From Candidatus Heimdallarchaeota archaeon (GTDB lineage Archaea > Asgardarchaeota > Heimdallarchaeia > Heimdallarchaeales > Kariarchaeaceae): a stretch of DNA of 64,000 nt. Position 1 is the stretch's first letter; every line of letters starts with the position of its first letter. A program made the position numbers and the translations under genes. Shown one piece after another: positions 27,509-36,589 of this stretch. The notes under the pieces are model-generated. The model ran no database searches, was not told the DNA's origin, and saw nothing but the letters and a program-made list of their open reading frames with translations. Location: positions 372,001 to 436,000 of the forward strand of contig JADCLS010000002.1 in NCBI GenBank assembly GCA_026702845.1. Direction: 5' to 3'.

Positions 27509-28807
27509 GTGTTTAGAGAATTTATAGAACAGATGAGATCGGAGGGAATAATATATACCGATAACACTGCTCGATCAAAAATTTACGAGGTGGGAAGAGT
27601 ACTTGAGGAGCATGATGGTAAACATATCGTTGAGCTGACAAATGTATTGGATTCTGAGTTTCCACTACTTGCAAATATCTGCACTTCAAGAGAGATACTG
27701 GCCAAATCAATGGGAATTACAACAGATAAACTACATTCACATCTTCATGAGGCTCTTCGAGCACCATTAGAACCAAAAGTTGTTGAGGATGCACCCTTTC
27801 TACACAATGTTGATGAACATCCAAACATCAATAATCATCCGGTACCCAAATTCTTCAAAGAGGATGCAGGTCATTACTACACCTCAGGTCTAGTAATAAC
27901 CAAGGGGCTGGATACAGGAATTCATAACTCCAGCATTCATCGGCAGTTAATCATCTCAGATACCGAGACAACAGCAAGAATTGTACCTCGTCATCTCTTT
28001 CATAATATCCGTGTGGCAGAATCACAGGATCAGGATCTACCCATAGCCATTGCCTTTGGTATGCATCCAGCAGTCATTCTTGCAGCATCTACACCGACAG
28101 AAATTGAACTTGATGAGATGCATGTTGCCAATACCCTCGTTGGAGGCAAACTCAGGCGTGTACGGCTGCCAGTTAGTGGAATCCTAGTACCCACACATGC
28201 TGAAGTGGTGTATGAGGGAGTGGTTATCAAGCACAGAAAGCATAAGGAAGGCCCATTTGTAGATGTCACAGGAACATTGGATAAGGTCAGAGAAGAACCA
28301 GTCTTCCGTATTGACAGAATCTACTACAGAAATGATGCCTACATGACAACGATACTCCCGTCAAGGATTGAGCATTTTCTCCTAATGGGGCTAGGTAGAG
28401 AGGCAAGAATTAAAGAATTTGTCTCCAATGTGGTTCCAAAGGTCAAGGATGTCTACCTGCCTCCCAGTGGTGGAGGTTGGTTGCATGCCATCGTTAGTGT
28501 CAAGAAGCAAACTGAAGGAGATGGAAAGAATGTCATCATGGCAGCGTTCGCAGCACATGCATCACTCAAATGGGTAACAGTGGTTGATACTGATATTGAT
28601 ATTCTCGATGCAGAGCATGTCAACTGGGCCGTAACCACACGGACAGGAGAGAATGATATAATTGTAATACCTAAAGCTAGAGGATCCAGTCTCGATCCAT
28701 CCATGGATGAAGAGAGCAAAACCGGGATTAAGGTGGGTATCGATGCCACCATGAGTCTGTACAAATCCATTGATTCATACCGAAGAATAGAGATTCCAAA
28801 GGAGTAA
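27509..28807 (+). CDS. UbiD-family decarboxylase, probably anhydromevalonate phosphate decarboxylase
   Basis: 432 residues, GTG start; an ATG at 27507 is in another frame. The body matches the UbiD fold: DNTARSKIYEVGRVLEEHDGKHIVEL early, RQLIISDTETTARIVPRHL mid-chain and ITTILPSRIEHFLLMGLGREA-like segments late. UbiD enzymes need prenylated FMN. Most archaea carry one in the modified mevalonate pathway, where it decarboxylates trans-anhydromevalonate 5-phosphate to isopentenyl phosphate. No sister UbiX or pathway gene is nearby; the pathway role comes from the family. Other UbiD substrates are possible. Confidence 0.75.
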   Translation: MFREFIEQMRSEGIIYTDNTARSKIYEVGRVLEEHDGKHIVELTNVLDSEFPLLANICTSREILAKSMGITTDKLHSHLHEALRAPLEPKVVEDAPFLHNVDEHPNINNHPVPKFFKEDAGHYYTSGLVITKGLDTGIHNSSIHRQLIISDTETTARIVPRHLFHNIRVAESQDQDLPIAIAFGMHPAVILAASTPTEIELDEMHVANTLVGGKLRRVRLPVSGILVPTHAEVVYEGVVIKHRKHKEGPFVDVTGTLDKVREEPVFRIDRIYYRNDAYMTTILPSRIEHFLLMGLGREARIKEFVSNVVPKVKDVYLPPSGGGWLHAIVSVKKQTEGDGKNVIMAAFAAHASLKWVTVVDTDIDILDAEHVNWAVTTRTGENDIIVIPKARGSSLDPSMDEESKTGIKVGIDATMSLYKSIDSYRRIEIPKE

Positions 28808-28867
28808 TTACTCTATTTCACTAAGGTAATCACAAGTAATATTAATAATCACTCCATACTATGACTA

Positions 28868-29758
28868 ATGACCCTGATTGGTGCTCAAGTACTCAAAGAC
28901 CTCAAGGAACGGGATATAAGGATGCTTACTGCTGTTGAGATAGGTATGATTAGGCACCAGTATGCATCAGTGGAATTTCTCACCTCATTCACTAAATATG
29001 GCTCCGTTTTGGTTGAGAAAATCCTCAACAAAATTCATAAACTCGATCTGATACGCCGCTGGTCAGGTCACTATATCGGATATGAATTGACATTACATGG
29101 ATATGATGCCCTTGCCCTCAATACTCTGTATGAACGCGGAGTGATTGGGAGTATAGGTGCAAAGAAAGGTGAGGGAAAAGAATCGAGTGTGTATTATGCA
29201 TTGGACAAGGTGGGAGAGGAAGTTATTCTTAAATTACATCGTGTTGGCTTCAGCTCATTTCAAAGGGTGAAGCAGAAACGAATATACACTTCAGACAAGA
29301 AACATATCTCATCACTGTATGCATCCAGATTATCTGCAGAATCAGAGGTAAAATGGCTCAAGGTAGCAAATGAAAATCTGTTACGTGCACCACAACTACT
29401 GGATATCAACCGACATGTAATTGTACAGGAGCTGATAAGAGGATACGATTTGCAGAAAATATCCACCTTGGAAGATCCAGAAGAGATATTGCTCCAAGTG
29501 CTAGAATTTATTGATCTTGCATGGAACAAGGGAAAATTTGTACATGGGGATCTATCTGAGCATAATATCATCATCACCATGGATCATCAGGCAGTGATTA
29601 TTGATTTTCCCCAATCTGTATCAAGTAGAGAATCCATGTCGAGAGAGATGTTAGAGCGGGATATCTATAATGTACTTACTTATTTTAAGGGAAAATTCGG
29701 ATTGGGAATGGATCAAGATGAGGTTTTCAAAAATATCACCACTCCACAGCCAGAGTAA
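28868..29758 (+). CDS. rio2: RIO2-type protein kinase
   Basis: 296 residues. An N-terminal winged helix (1-90), the RIO2 mark, precedes a RIO kinase domain. The catalytic loop is FVHGDLSEHNIII near 226-238 and the metal-binding segment is VIIDFPQSV near 243-251. The ATP-binding region has GAKKGEGKESSVYYALD near 98-114. RIO2 releases factors during 40S/30S subunit maturation. It sits between UbiD and acetyl-CoA synthetase. RIO1 is at 43531-44361, so both RIO kinases are in the window. Confidence 0.93.
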   Translation: MTLIGAQVLKDLKERDIRMLTAVEIGMIRHQYASVEFLTSFTKYGSVLVEKILNKIHKLDLIRRWSGHYIGYELTLHGYDALALNTLYERGVIGSIGAKKGEGKESSVYYALDKVGEEVILKLHRVGFSSFQRVKQKRIYTSDKKHISSLYASRLSAESEVKWLKVANENLLRAPQLLDINRHVIVQELIRGYDLQKISTLEDPEEILLQVLEFIDLAWNKGKFVHGDLSEHNIIITMDHQAVIIDFPQSVSSRESMSREMLERDIYNVLTYFKGKFGLGMDQDEVFKNITTPQPE

Positions 29759-29856
29759 AATATCTTGTGAATTACTTGTAAATTACGAAATCCTATCCCA
29801 AAACACAATTAAAGAACGCTGAGAATTCATAACATCGAAGAGAGGATAATCGTAAA

Positions 29857-31737
29857 ATGAAAGACGTATATCAACCCTCAAAAGAAATTATCGAAAATGC
29901 TAATGTTAAGGAGTATGATCAGAGATACAAGTTCTCATTGGAACATAATGAAAAATTCTGGGCAGAACAAGCAGATCAACTAGATTGGCAGAAGAAGTGG
30001 GATAAGGTTCTTGATGATAGTAACAAACCATTTTTCAAATGGTTTTCAGGTGCAAAAACGAATATCGTACACAATGCAATTGATCGGCATATGATGACAT
30101 CGGTAAGAAATAAATTGGCCTTTATCTGGGAAGGGGAGCCTGGAGACCAAAAAGTCTACTCCTATCACTCGCTTAACCGTGAAGTGTGTATGATGGCCAA
30201 TGTGATCAAATCCATGGGTATCAAGAAGGGTGATATTGTTACTATCTATATGCCTCAGATACCTGAATTAGTCTTTGCAATGCTCGCTTGTGCTAAGATT
30301 GGTGCTGCCCATTCCGTTGTGTATGCAGGTTTCAGCCGTGAAGCTCTTGCTGACAGGATACAGGATGCTCAATCGAAGTTGCTAATTACTGCAGATGGAG
30401 GTTGGAGAAGAGGTAAGGTGGTAGATCTAAAATCCATTGCCGATGAGGCCATGAAGCGGTCACCCACCATTCAATCCTGTATTGTGGTCAAGAGAACAGA
30501 ACATGGGGTAAATCTGGAGCAGGGAAGAGATTTCTGGTATCATAGGCTCTGTGATCTGCCAGTTGCAAGTGGATTTTGTGAAACAGAAGTTATGGATGCG
30601 GAAGATTCCTTATTTATTTTGTACACTAGTGGTACTACAGGTCGTCCCAAGGGAGTTGTACATACTCATGGTGGCTACTCTGTCTATACCTCACACGTCC
30701 TTCACTCAGTATTTGATCTCAAACCAGAGGATAGGTGGTGGTGTTTGGCAGATCCTGGATGGATCACTGGCCATTCCTTTATTGTGTATGCCCCATTAAT
30801 CCTGGGGGCAACCACAATCCTCTACGAGGGGGCACCAACCTATCCCTATCCTGACCGCGTCTGGCGGATGATCTCTAGATTTGGAGTGAATGTCTTTTAT
30901 ACTAGCCCCACCGCGATTCGAGGATTAATGAGATATGGTGATAGCTGGGCACAGAAACACGATCTATCCAGCCTCAGATTGCTTGGAACAGTCGGTGAGC
31001 CAATAAATCCTGCAGCATGGGAATGGTACTATAATGTTGTTGGCCAGAAACGTTGCCCCATCATGGACACTTGGTGGCAGACAGAAACGGGTGGATTCAT
31101 GATTAGTCCGTTACCCATCACTCCACTCAGACCAGGAAGTGCTACAAAGCCTCTATTTGGCATTGAGGCAGATGTTGTCACTGAAGAGGGACAGAGTGTC
31201 AAGCCTGGTGAGGAGGGTATCTTGGTAATAAAACGACCATGGCCAGGTATGGCAAGAACTATTTATGGAGATCCGGAAAGGTACAAGGAAACTTACTGGA
31301 AAAGATTTGAGAAGCAAGGATGGTACACGGCTGGAGATTCTGCTAGAAAGGATAAGGAAGGTTACTTCTATATTATAGCCCGGCTTGATGATGTCATTAA
31401 GGTATCTGGGTATCGGTTAGGTACTGCAGAGGTGGAATCAGCACTTGTAAGCCATCCATCAGTCGCAGAAGCAGCAGTTATCGCCCTACCACATGAGCTA
31501 AGAGGAAATGCCATTCATGCCTTTGTTATCCTCAGTGCCTTGGCCAAGGATAATGGTGATTTGGAAGCAGCCATCAAATTACATGTGAGAAATGAGATGG
31601 GTCCAATCGCAGTACCTGAATCGGTTAAGGTGGTGGAGAGTCTGCCTAAAACTAGATCAGGTAAGATCATGCGAAGAGTACTGAAGGCTCAAGCTCTTGG
31701 ACAGGATCCTGGTGATCTCTCAACCATTGAGGAATGA
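29857..31737 (+). CDS. acs: Acetyl-CoA synthetase (AMP-forming)
   Basis: 626 residues, usual Acs length. The P-loop is LYTSGTTGRPKGVVHTHGG (about 252-270), and the substrate pocket motif DTWWQTETGG (about 407-416) has the Trp that limits acetate-size acyl chains. The hinge and C-terminal Lys segment KTRSGKIMRRVLKA (about 603-616) carry the acetylation site. The enzyme makes acetyl-CoA from acetate and CoA. It stands alone with its own upstream gap of 98 bases. Propionate use is possible because the pocket is similar. Confidence 0.93.
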   Translation: MKDVYQPSKEIIENANVKEYDQRYKFSLEHNEKFWAEQADQLDWQKKWDKVLDDSNKPFFKWFSGAKTNIVHNAIDRHMMTSVRNKLAFIWEGEPGDQKVYSYHSLNREVCMMANVIKSMGIKKGDIVTIYMPQIPELVFAMLACAKIGAAHSVVYAGFSREALADRIQDAQSKLLITADGGWRRGKVVDLKSIADEAMKRSPTIQSCIVVKRTEHGVNLEQGRDFWYHRLCDLPVASGFCETEVMDAEDSLFILYTSGTTGRPKGVVHTHGGYSVYTSHVLHSVFDLKPEDRWWCLADPGWITGHSFIVYAPLILGATTILYEGAPTYPYPDRVWRMISRFGVNVFYTSPTAIRGLMRYGDSWAQKHDLSSLRLLGTVGEPINPAAWEWYYNVVGQKRCPIMDTWWQTETGGFMISPLPITPLRPGSATKPLFGIEADVVTEEGQSVKPGEEGILVIKRPWPGMARTIYGDPERYKETYWKRFEKQGWYTAGDSARKDKEGYFYIIARLDDVIKVSGYRLGTAEVESALVSHPSVAEAAVIALPHELRGNAIHAFVILSALAKDNGDLEAAIKLHVRNEMGPIAVPESVKVVESLPKTRSGKIMRRVLKAQALGQDPGDLSTIEE

Positions 31738-31812
31738 ATTCCATAACAATTATGAAAAATAGGTAATTTCACAAGATCATGAATAGTTATTGTAATAGTT
31801 TAGAATTAAGAG

Positions 31813-32760
31813 TTATATTTCATTAGGTGAGATTCTCTCAAAGGTAGATACTTTTCTTCGGGCTCGGGGATCTGCCTCAAACTGCTCAAGAGCGACATTG
31901 AATCCCTCAATGAACTCCTCTGCTTTTTGTTTAAGCACATCTGCAGCTTTGGTAACTATGCTCTCCACAGTTAATGCACCGGTACTCTCAACATAGAATA
32001 TTATCTGGCTGTCATCACCCTCAACCATAATGGGTGATTTCTGTTTAGCTTTGCTATCTTTGGATTTAGTTTGATAGACATTGACACACTCCATGCACAG
32101 ATTACAAGAGAGAGGAGACTTGATATTCACAGCCTGATTATCCTCATCAAACATGAGAACGCCACGGGGACATGCCTCAGCAATTGGCTTAGCATATTGC
32201 TTGGCATCTTCTGCTTCAGAGAAATTAAACTCCAATTTGGGCATGAACTGATAACCTAGAGAACTTGTGGGTTGCCATTTGGCATGCTCTCTACCTGTTC
32301 CCATCCTGGCAACAGCTTCTAAAATGAGACGTTGATCCTGACCCATTTTCATTATGGGGATCTCATCATTTACTGGATACACCTCATAATTATCAGATTC
32401 AATATCCTTGGAATAGATCATCATAGTGGTTTTGTTATCTGTTTCCTGTGTGAGACGTAGGGTTACTGTACATTCACTGCATCCATTTCCCTCACATTGA
32501 TCACAGCTTACCATATCATTCAACTCGATTTCAGAGTTCAGTGGGATCAAACCCAGCCTATGAGCAATAAACTCGTCAAAAAGAGCAAGTGTATTCTCTA
32601 TGATAATAACCTCATCGATGGCAAGTGTGGGTACATAGGATAAAATAAGACGTCTAATGGTATTAGCAAATGCTGGAAAGGTCTCTGTAACCAGAAATCT
32701 CTTCTTCATATCATCTTCTTCAGTTGATGTATCAGAGATTGGAAGTTGCCTTACATCCAT
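31813..32760 (-). CDS. rpo3: DNA-directed RNA polymerase subunit Rpo3 (RpoD)
   Basis: 315 residues. The alpha-like N-terminal dimer domain shows LVTETFPAFANTIRRLILSYVPTLAIDEVIIIEN, the Rpo3 signature. Near residues 210-230 is a ferredoxin-like insert: CPRGVLMF then CNLCMECVN, supplying the four Cys of a 4Fe-4S cluster as in some archaeal Rpo3. An earlier CDQCEGNGCSEC cluster (about 85-96) may bind another metal. The cluster is believed to help assembly with Rpo11. It lies alone, antiparallel to its neighbours. Confidence 0.94.
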   Translation of the reverse strand: MDVRQLPISDTSTEEDDMKKRFLVTETFPAFANTIRRLILSYVPTLAIDEVIIIENTLALFDEFIAHRLGLIPLNSEIELNDMVSCDQCEGNGCSECTVTLRLTQETDNKTTMMIYSKDIESDNYEVYPVNDEIPIMKMGQDQRLILEAVARMGTGREHAKWQPTSSLGYQFMPKLEFNFSEAEDAKQYAKPIAEACPRGVLMFDEDNQAVNIKSPLSCNLCMECVNVYQTKSKDSKAKQKSPIMVEGDDSQIIFYVESTGALTVESIVTKAADVLKQKAEEFIEGFNVALEQFEADPRARRKVSTFERISPNEI

Positions 32761-32905
32761 AATTCTTCAGTATTTTCACATCGCATTCCATGTTATAAAT
32801 TAATATATATTGAGCAAATGAAAAATATCACATTTGCTCGTGTTGATGGTGAAGTGCTAGTGATCATATCGATTGCTTTTTTATCACCTAGGAGCAAGGC
32901 ATTGT

Positions 32906-33115
32906 ATGCCAAAAGAAATCACGAAAGAGGAAATACCTAGTATCATTCCCTTCACACAGTCAGCCAGCGTTAAAAGAACAGGAGACAAAGTAAAGTTCAA
33001 ACTCAGAACAAAGAAGACTTTGTATACAATTGTTGCTAGTACCGATGAGGCTGATGATGTGGAGAGTGTGATCACTTCATCCGGTAAATCCATCGATATT
33101 CTAGAGCTTGATTAG
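32906..33115 (+). CDS. rpl38e: Ribosomal protein eL38
   Basis: 69 residues from ATG 32906 (MPKEITKEEIPSI); an upstream in-frame ATG at 32873 would add an unlikely eleven residues. The middle VKRTGDKVKFKLRTKKTLYTIVA matches eL38, a small subunit-interface protein of the large subunit, where K-x-K-R/K-T-x-x-LYT is typical. eL38 is found in eukaryotes and only some archaea, including Asgard groups. It is followed, two bases after its stop, by the methyltransferase, suggesting one transcript. Confidence 0.8.
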   Translation: MPKEITKEEIPSIIPFTQSASVKRTGDKVKFKLRTKKTLYTIVASTDEADDVESVITSSGKSIDILELD

Positions 33116-33117
33116 CT

Positions 33118-33918
33118 TTGCAAATTATTAATATAAGCAAAAACTGTATCAGAATACAAGAAGCTTTAGATCTATACCCAGCATTGGCTAAGTACGCAAG
33201 CAATGGAAAGATTGATCTTGGTAATAAAGATGCCTTGATTGAGTATAATAAAGCTATAGCTTGGATACTCCTTGATCTCAAATTCACAGTACCATCCAAT
33301 TTTCTTATCCCTACCATATGTTTGAGGTATAATTATCTCGATATTCTTATCAGGCGATTTCAGCCCAGACACATTCTAGAGATAGGAACAGGTAGTACTG
33401 CCATCTTGGCCATGATTGCAGCAAAAAAATATCAGATTCCTGTAACTGCCACCGAGATAAACACTGAAAGCCTTAATTGGGCAAGAAAGAATATCGAGCT
33501 GAATGCTGTTGATCACCTCATCACCTTGATACAGAGCACCGGGGGGATAATAAACGGAGTAATCCCTAAAGATGCATATTTTGATATGCTTGTGTGTTAT
33601 CCACCTATGTATCCTCAAGAGGATAGGAAAAACTTCGAAGATCAGCGAAAGGAGAGGGGATTTCAAGGTGTGCCATCAGAGATGGTAGGTGGAGGAAAGG
33701 ATGGATTTGATTTCATTGCTCATTTGATCGAAGAAGTTATTGTCTCTGGGCAAGTAGGAATTATCACCATATTGAATATCAAGAGAACACATGCAGATCA
33801 ATGCATGGAGCGACTTCAAGAGGCACAGATCTCAGCTGAGATGATAGAATTACTTGCTGGAAATCGTAAACGTTACATCGTAATTGGATATATAGGAATT
33901 AGTCGATCTGATCCTTGA
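33118..33918 (+). CDS. RlmF/METTL16-like RNA methyltransferase
   Basis: 266 residues starting at TTG two bases after the eL38 stop. The SAM motif I is ILEIGTGSTAILAMIA (about 83-98) and motif II is TATEINTESLNWARKN. The catalytic NPPF-type motif is represented by CYPPMYPQ (about 161-168), with the following ERGFQGVPSEMVGGGKDGFDFI as in RlmF/METTL16, which methylate N6 of adenine in rRNA or U6/MAT2A RNA. Cys replaces the usual Asn of NPPF. The target RNA cannot be named. Coupling to eL38 supports an rRNA link. Confidence 0.75.
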   Translation: MQIINISKNCIRIQEALDLYPALAKYASNGKIDLGNKDALIEYNKAIAWILLDLKFTVPSNFLIPTICLRYNYLDILIRRFQPRHILEIGTGSTAILAMIAAKKYQIPVTATEINTESLNWARKNIELNAVDHLITLIQSTGGIINGVIPKDAYFDMLVCYPPMYPQEDRKNFEDQRKERGFQGVPSEMVGGGKDGFDFIAHLIEEVIVSGQVGIITILNIKRTHADQCMERLQEAQISAEMIELLAGNRKRYIVIGYIGISRSDP

Positions 33919-33924
33919 TTAAGA

Positions 33925-33938
33925 ATAATATTTTTATT
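33925..33938 (+). promoter_or_regulatory. TATA-like element of the 87-residue gene
   Basis: taataatatttttattgc-like AT stretch 25-35 bases before ATG 33961. It supports ATG 33961 as the start rather than the TTG at 33937, which overlaps this element. Confidence 0.35.
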
Positions 33939-33960
33939 GCAGTATGGGATTCCTACTGGT

Positions 33961-34224
33961 ATGGAAACTGAAGACATCAATAAACTATATGAGTGGGTCA
34001 ATTCTCGATACGAGCAATATGCTCAGGGAATAATAACTGAGGAAGAGTACCTCAAAGATTTGGATTATTATAAAAAGAAACTGGCTCAAAGTGAGCAGGA
34101 CATTCAACAATACGTAACTGAGGAAGAAGAGGTTTCTAACCAGGAAAAAATCAATCCAAATAAGGTGAGATCTACTTCTATTGCGGGTTTGAGAGCTAAA
34201 TTACTAGAAGAGATGAAGGATTAG
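33961..34224 (+). CDS. Small helical acidic protein
   Basis: 87 residues from ATG 33961 (METEDINKLYEWV); a TTG at 33937 would add eight residues. It is almost entirely charged helix: WVNSRYEQYAQGIITEEEYLKDLDYYKKKLAQSEQD, then a linker and a last helix GLRAKLLEEMKD. Probably dimeric or an adaptor. It sits between an RNA methyltransferase and uL11. No family recognised. Confidence 0.5.
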   Translation: METEDINKLYEWVNSRYEQYAQGIITEEEYLKDLDYYKKKLAQSEQDIQQYVTEEEEVSNQEKINPNKVRSTSIAGLRAKLLEEMKD

Positions 34225-34312
34225 ATCAAAAAACTATATTTGAATCTTAACATTTCTGTTTTGCAACATTATTTTTAAAATAAAGAATCTAGAAAGTGAT
34301 AATAGATTAAAT

Positions 34313-34822
34313 ATGGCAGATGATTTTGAAGTAGTATCACTATTAGTAGATGCAGGTAAAGCAAAGCCCGGTGGAAGTATCAACCCCACCCTTGGGCCCC
34401 TAGGTGTCAATATACCCAACGTACTAGCAGAAATAAACGCACAAACCGCACACTTTGAAGGTATGCAAGTACCTGTTGAGGTAAAGGTAAACAAGGCCAA
34501 CAGAAAATTTACCATCAGTGTGGGATTACCACCAACATCAGCACTTATCAAGAATGAACTTGGTCTAGCCAAGGGCTCTGGAAAAAGTGGATCTGAGGTA
34601 TTAGCCAATGGCACAATTGACCAATTCATCAAGGTTGCCTATTCCAAGCGCACCGATCTTCTAGCTGCCAGTCTAGCAGCAGCCACCAAGGAGGTTCTTG
34701 GAACCGCTGTTTGCATGGGTATTACCATTGAGGGACAGGATCCTAGAGAAATTCAGAAGAGAATAGATGCCGGTGATTTTGAGAGCAATTTTGCCTCCTT
34801 TCTGAAAGAAAACCCCTTTTAG
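34313..34822 (+). CDS. rpl11: Large ribosomal subunit protein uL11
   Basis: 169 residues, close to archaeal uL11. The N-terminal domain has VDAGKAKPGGSINPTLGPLGVNI with the conserved PGG and PLGVN motifs, and the C-terminal RNA-binding domain shows SALIKNELGLAKGSGKSG followed by AAATKEVLGTAVCMGITIEG. uL11 binds 23S rRNA at the factor-binding stalk base. The usual partner uL1/uL10 genes are not adjacent. Confidence 0.97.
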   Translation: MADDFEVVSLLVDAGKAKPGGSINPTLGPLGVNIPNVLAEINAQTAHFEGMQVPVEVKVNKANRKFTISVGLPPTSALIKNELGLAKGSGKSGSEVLANGTIDQFIKVAYSKRTDLLAASLAAATKEVLGTAVCMGITIEGQDPREIQKRIDAGDFESNFASFLKENPF

Positions 34823-34926
34823 TTAAGCTGAAATAATCATTTTTTAAATTATCAATAATTTGAATTAAATAAAACAGTCCAATGTTGAATAGTTTAAATA
34901 AGTCAATATAACCTTATTATTTACGG

Positions 34927-35724
34927 ATGAGCAGCAGTAGTAGTAGCGATGCATACTCTAGGGCAATAAAGCTTCTGGGACAGAAATTGGAAAAGACAAG
35001 GGAACGCATCCAGGAAAAATTTAACGAGGTTGATACTAGACTAGAAAAAATGGATACTATTATGAATGGTGTTCAGTTGAAACTAGATCAGGATAACTCC
35101 AATTATGTCGATCAGAGTGTAGTCCAGAAACTGAATGAAAAAATTGGCCTACTGGAAAATACCATAAATTCCCTTCAAAATGAGATCAAGGAGATGAGAG
35201 AAGAGATGGCCAAGCAAAAGACTGCAGAACCAGTGAAACAATCATTTACTCCTCCTGCAAAAACTCCCAGCCCACCACCACCAGGTACCCCCCCCAATAG
35301 AGAAACCCCAAAACCCAACCCCCCACCATCCTCACCCACAAGTAGCCCATTGAGCAGTACAGGCCAATCGAGCGCTGCGAGTTTACTATCAAATCTACCC
35401 AAAGCTACAGACGCTATAACTACACCTAAGAAACCTGAGATTCCCAGTGCACCTCCTTCTGCAGCCAGTTCTATCCCAAGCACACAAGATAAGCCTCCAA
35501 CTAGCAAACCAATTATTCCCAGTGCACCAGCAATGCCCAGCTCACTGAAGAAACCTGCCAGTACGGTATCAGGGGTCGCATCATCCATAAAGATGCCGAG
35601 TACTCCTAGTAAAACTCCAAAGAAGGGATTATCACCTGCAGAAGATGGAGCAGATAAAGATTCATTACTAGAGGCATTGAAATCAATAGATTCACTTGTT
35701 GTAGATGGAGATGACTCCGAGTAA
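34927..35724 (+). CDS. Coiled-coil and proline-rich low-complexity protein
   Basis: 265 residues. Residues 8-100 are a coiled coil (LEKTRERIQEKFNEVDTRLEKM, KLNEKIGLLENTINSLQNEIKEMREE). Residues 105-240 are P, S, T and K rich with repeated PSAPP/SSIPSTQD units. The end (DSLLEALKSIDSLVVDGDDSE) is acidic. A disordered tail on a coiled coil suggests a scaffold. No family can be assigned. It begins 105 bases after uL11. Confidence 0.55.
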   Translation: MSSSSSSDAYSRAIKLLGQKLEKTRERIQEKFNEVDTRLEKMDTIMNGVQLKLDQDNSNYVDQSVVQKLNEKIGLLENTINSLQNEIKEMREEMAKQKTAEPVKQSFTPPAKTPSPPPPGTPPNRETPKPNPPPSSPTSSPLSSTGQSSAASLLSNLPKATDAITTPKKPEIPSAPPSAASSIPSTQDKPPTSKPIIPSAPAMPSSLKKPASTVSGVASSIKMPSTPSKTPKKGLSPAEDGADKDSLLEALKSIDSLVVDGDDSE

Positions 35725-35767
35725 ACATTTATACCCGATTCCTACTAAACGATTGATTTCTAACTAA

Positions 35768-35777
35768 ATATATAAAA
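35768..35777 (+). promoter_or_regulatory. TATA box of uS12
   Basis: atatataaaa lies about 37-46 bases before the uS12 ATG at 35814. It is a good archaeal TATA and gives a short leader. It also separates uS12 from the proline-rich gene. Confidence 0.45.
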
Positions 35778-35813
35778 AAGAAAAGTACCACAAAAAGATA
35801 AAGAGGATATTAC

Positions 35814-36260
35814 ATGCCAAGAAGCAGAAAATCACCAAATGGTATCATGGCAGCACGTACATTGAAGAAAAAGCGACAGCATTTCCGTTGGAAAGATAAG
35901 CGATACCTACGTAGAAAAATGGGCCTAGATAAGAAAGCCGATCCACTCGAGGGTGCACCACTAGCCAGAGGTGTTGTCCTAGACAAGTATGGTGTTGGAG
36001 CAAAGCAGCCCAACTCCGCCCTAAGAAAGTGTGTGAGAGTTCAACTTGTAAAAAATGGAAAACAGATTGGAGCTTATGTCCCCCATGATGGTGGTTTACT
36101 CTACATTGACAGCCATGATGAGGTTATGGTTCAAGGCATTGGTGGATCATCTGGAGGAGCTAAAGGAGATATCCCAGGTATCAAATGGAGCGTAACAAAG
36201 GTGAATGGAGCCGATCTGAACATGTTGGTTACAGGTCGTAAAGAAAAACCACAACGATAA
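35814..36260 (+). CDS. rps12: Small ribosomal subunit protein uS12
   Basis: 148 residues. The archaeal/eukaryotic uS12 features are present: [35 protein letters not shown], with the decoding-centre PNSA loop and the following VPHDG. Basic N-terminus ([34 protein letters not shown]). uS12 sits in the decoding centre of the 30S subunit. In many archaea it neighbours uS7 and EF-1A; here those genes are absent from the adjacent sequence. Confidence 0.97.
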   Translation: MPRSRKSPNGIMAARTLKKKRQHFRWKDKRYLRRKMGLDKKADPLEGAPLARGVVLDKYGVGAKQPNSALRKCVRVQLVKNGKQIGAYVPHDGGLLYIDSHDEVMVQGIGGSSGGAKGDIPGIKWSVTKVNGADLNMLVTGRKEKPQR

Positions 36261-36481
36261 TTTTATCAAATATCATCAAGAAGTCACCGGATAATTCCAA
36301 TTAAAATAGAAGTTAAAGATACTTGAGGATTAAGATACAAAAATTGTTCACCCTAATTTGATATAGTTATACTTTAATTATTAAACTCAATCAAAATGAA
36401 TAATTTAATGAAACAAAGCAAAAATAGAGCATGAGTTTATGTTTCGAGAATTTTTTTGGATTTTTTACATAAATGTAGTTA

Positions 36482-36503
36482 TTATAGTAATCAATTACTA
36501 TAA
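36482..36503. promoter_or_regulatory. Perfect 10+2+10 palindrome, possible operator
   Basis: TTATAGTAAT-CA-ATTACTATAA, arms exactly reverse-complementary over ten bases. It ends about 32 bases before the TATA-like tttaaata of the hydrogenase operon, a place where a dimeric winged-helix regulator would bind. The exact symmetry is striking, although AT-rich DNA raises the chance of such palindromes. Confidence 0.45.
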
Positions 36504-36534
36504 TATAGGTAGGGCAACGCTGAGAACCAAATGG

Positions 36535-36543
36535 GTTTAAATA
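36535..36543 (+). promoter_or_regulatory. TATA-like element of the hydrogenase operon
   Basis: gtttaaata lies 47-55 bases before the chosen ATG (36590). Transcription could start near 36566, giving a leader of about 24 bases. Confidence 0.4.
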
Positions 36544-36589
36544 ATACAGATGGATTAGAAACAACTATACAATATTGTGTGTGATTTAC

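Larger units (their letters stand above)
36261..36589. other. Intergenic region upstream of the hydrogenase operon
   Basis: About 329 AT-rich bases. The perfect palindrome at 36482-36503 and the TATA-like element at 36535-36543 are the only structures seen. There is no tRNA, no repeat array and no short gene of convincing quality. Confidence 0.5.

Noticed and set aside
32746..32940. Plus-strand frame of 64 residues upstream of eL38
   Set aside because: It overlaps the eL38 start and the promoter region, and its sequence has no protein-like pattern.
35175..35588. Minus-strand frame of 137 glycine/leucine-rich residues
   Set aside because: It is the reverse reading of the proline/serine-rich linker of the coiled-coil gene, not a separate gene.
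36261..36480. Possible small RNA gene in the gap before the hydrogenase operon
   Set aside because: No stem structure or conserved box was visible apart from the palindrome listed.
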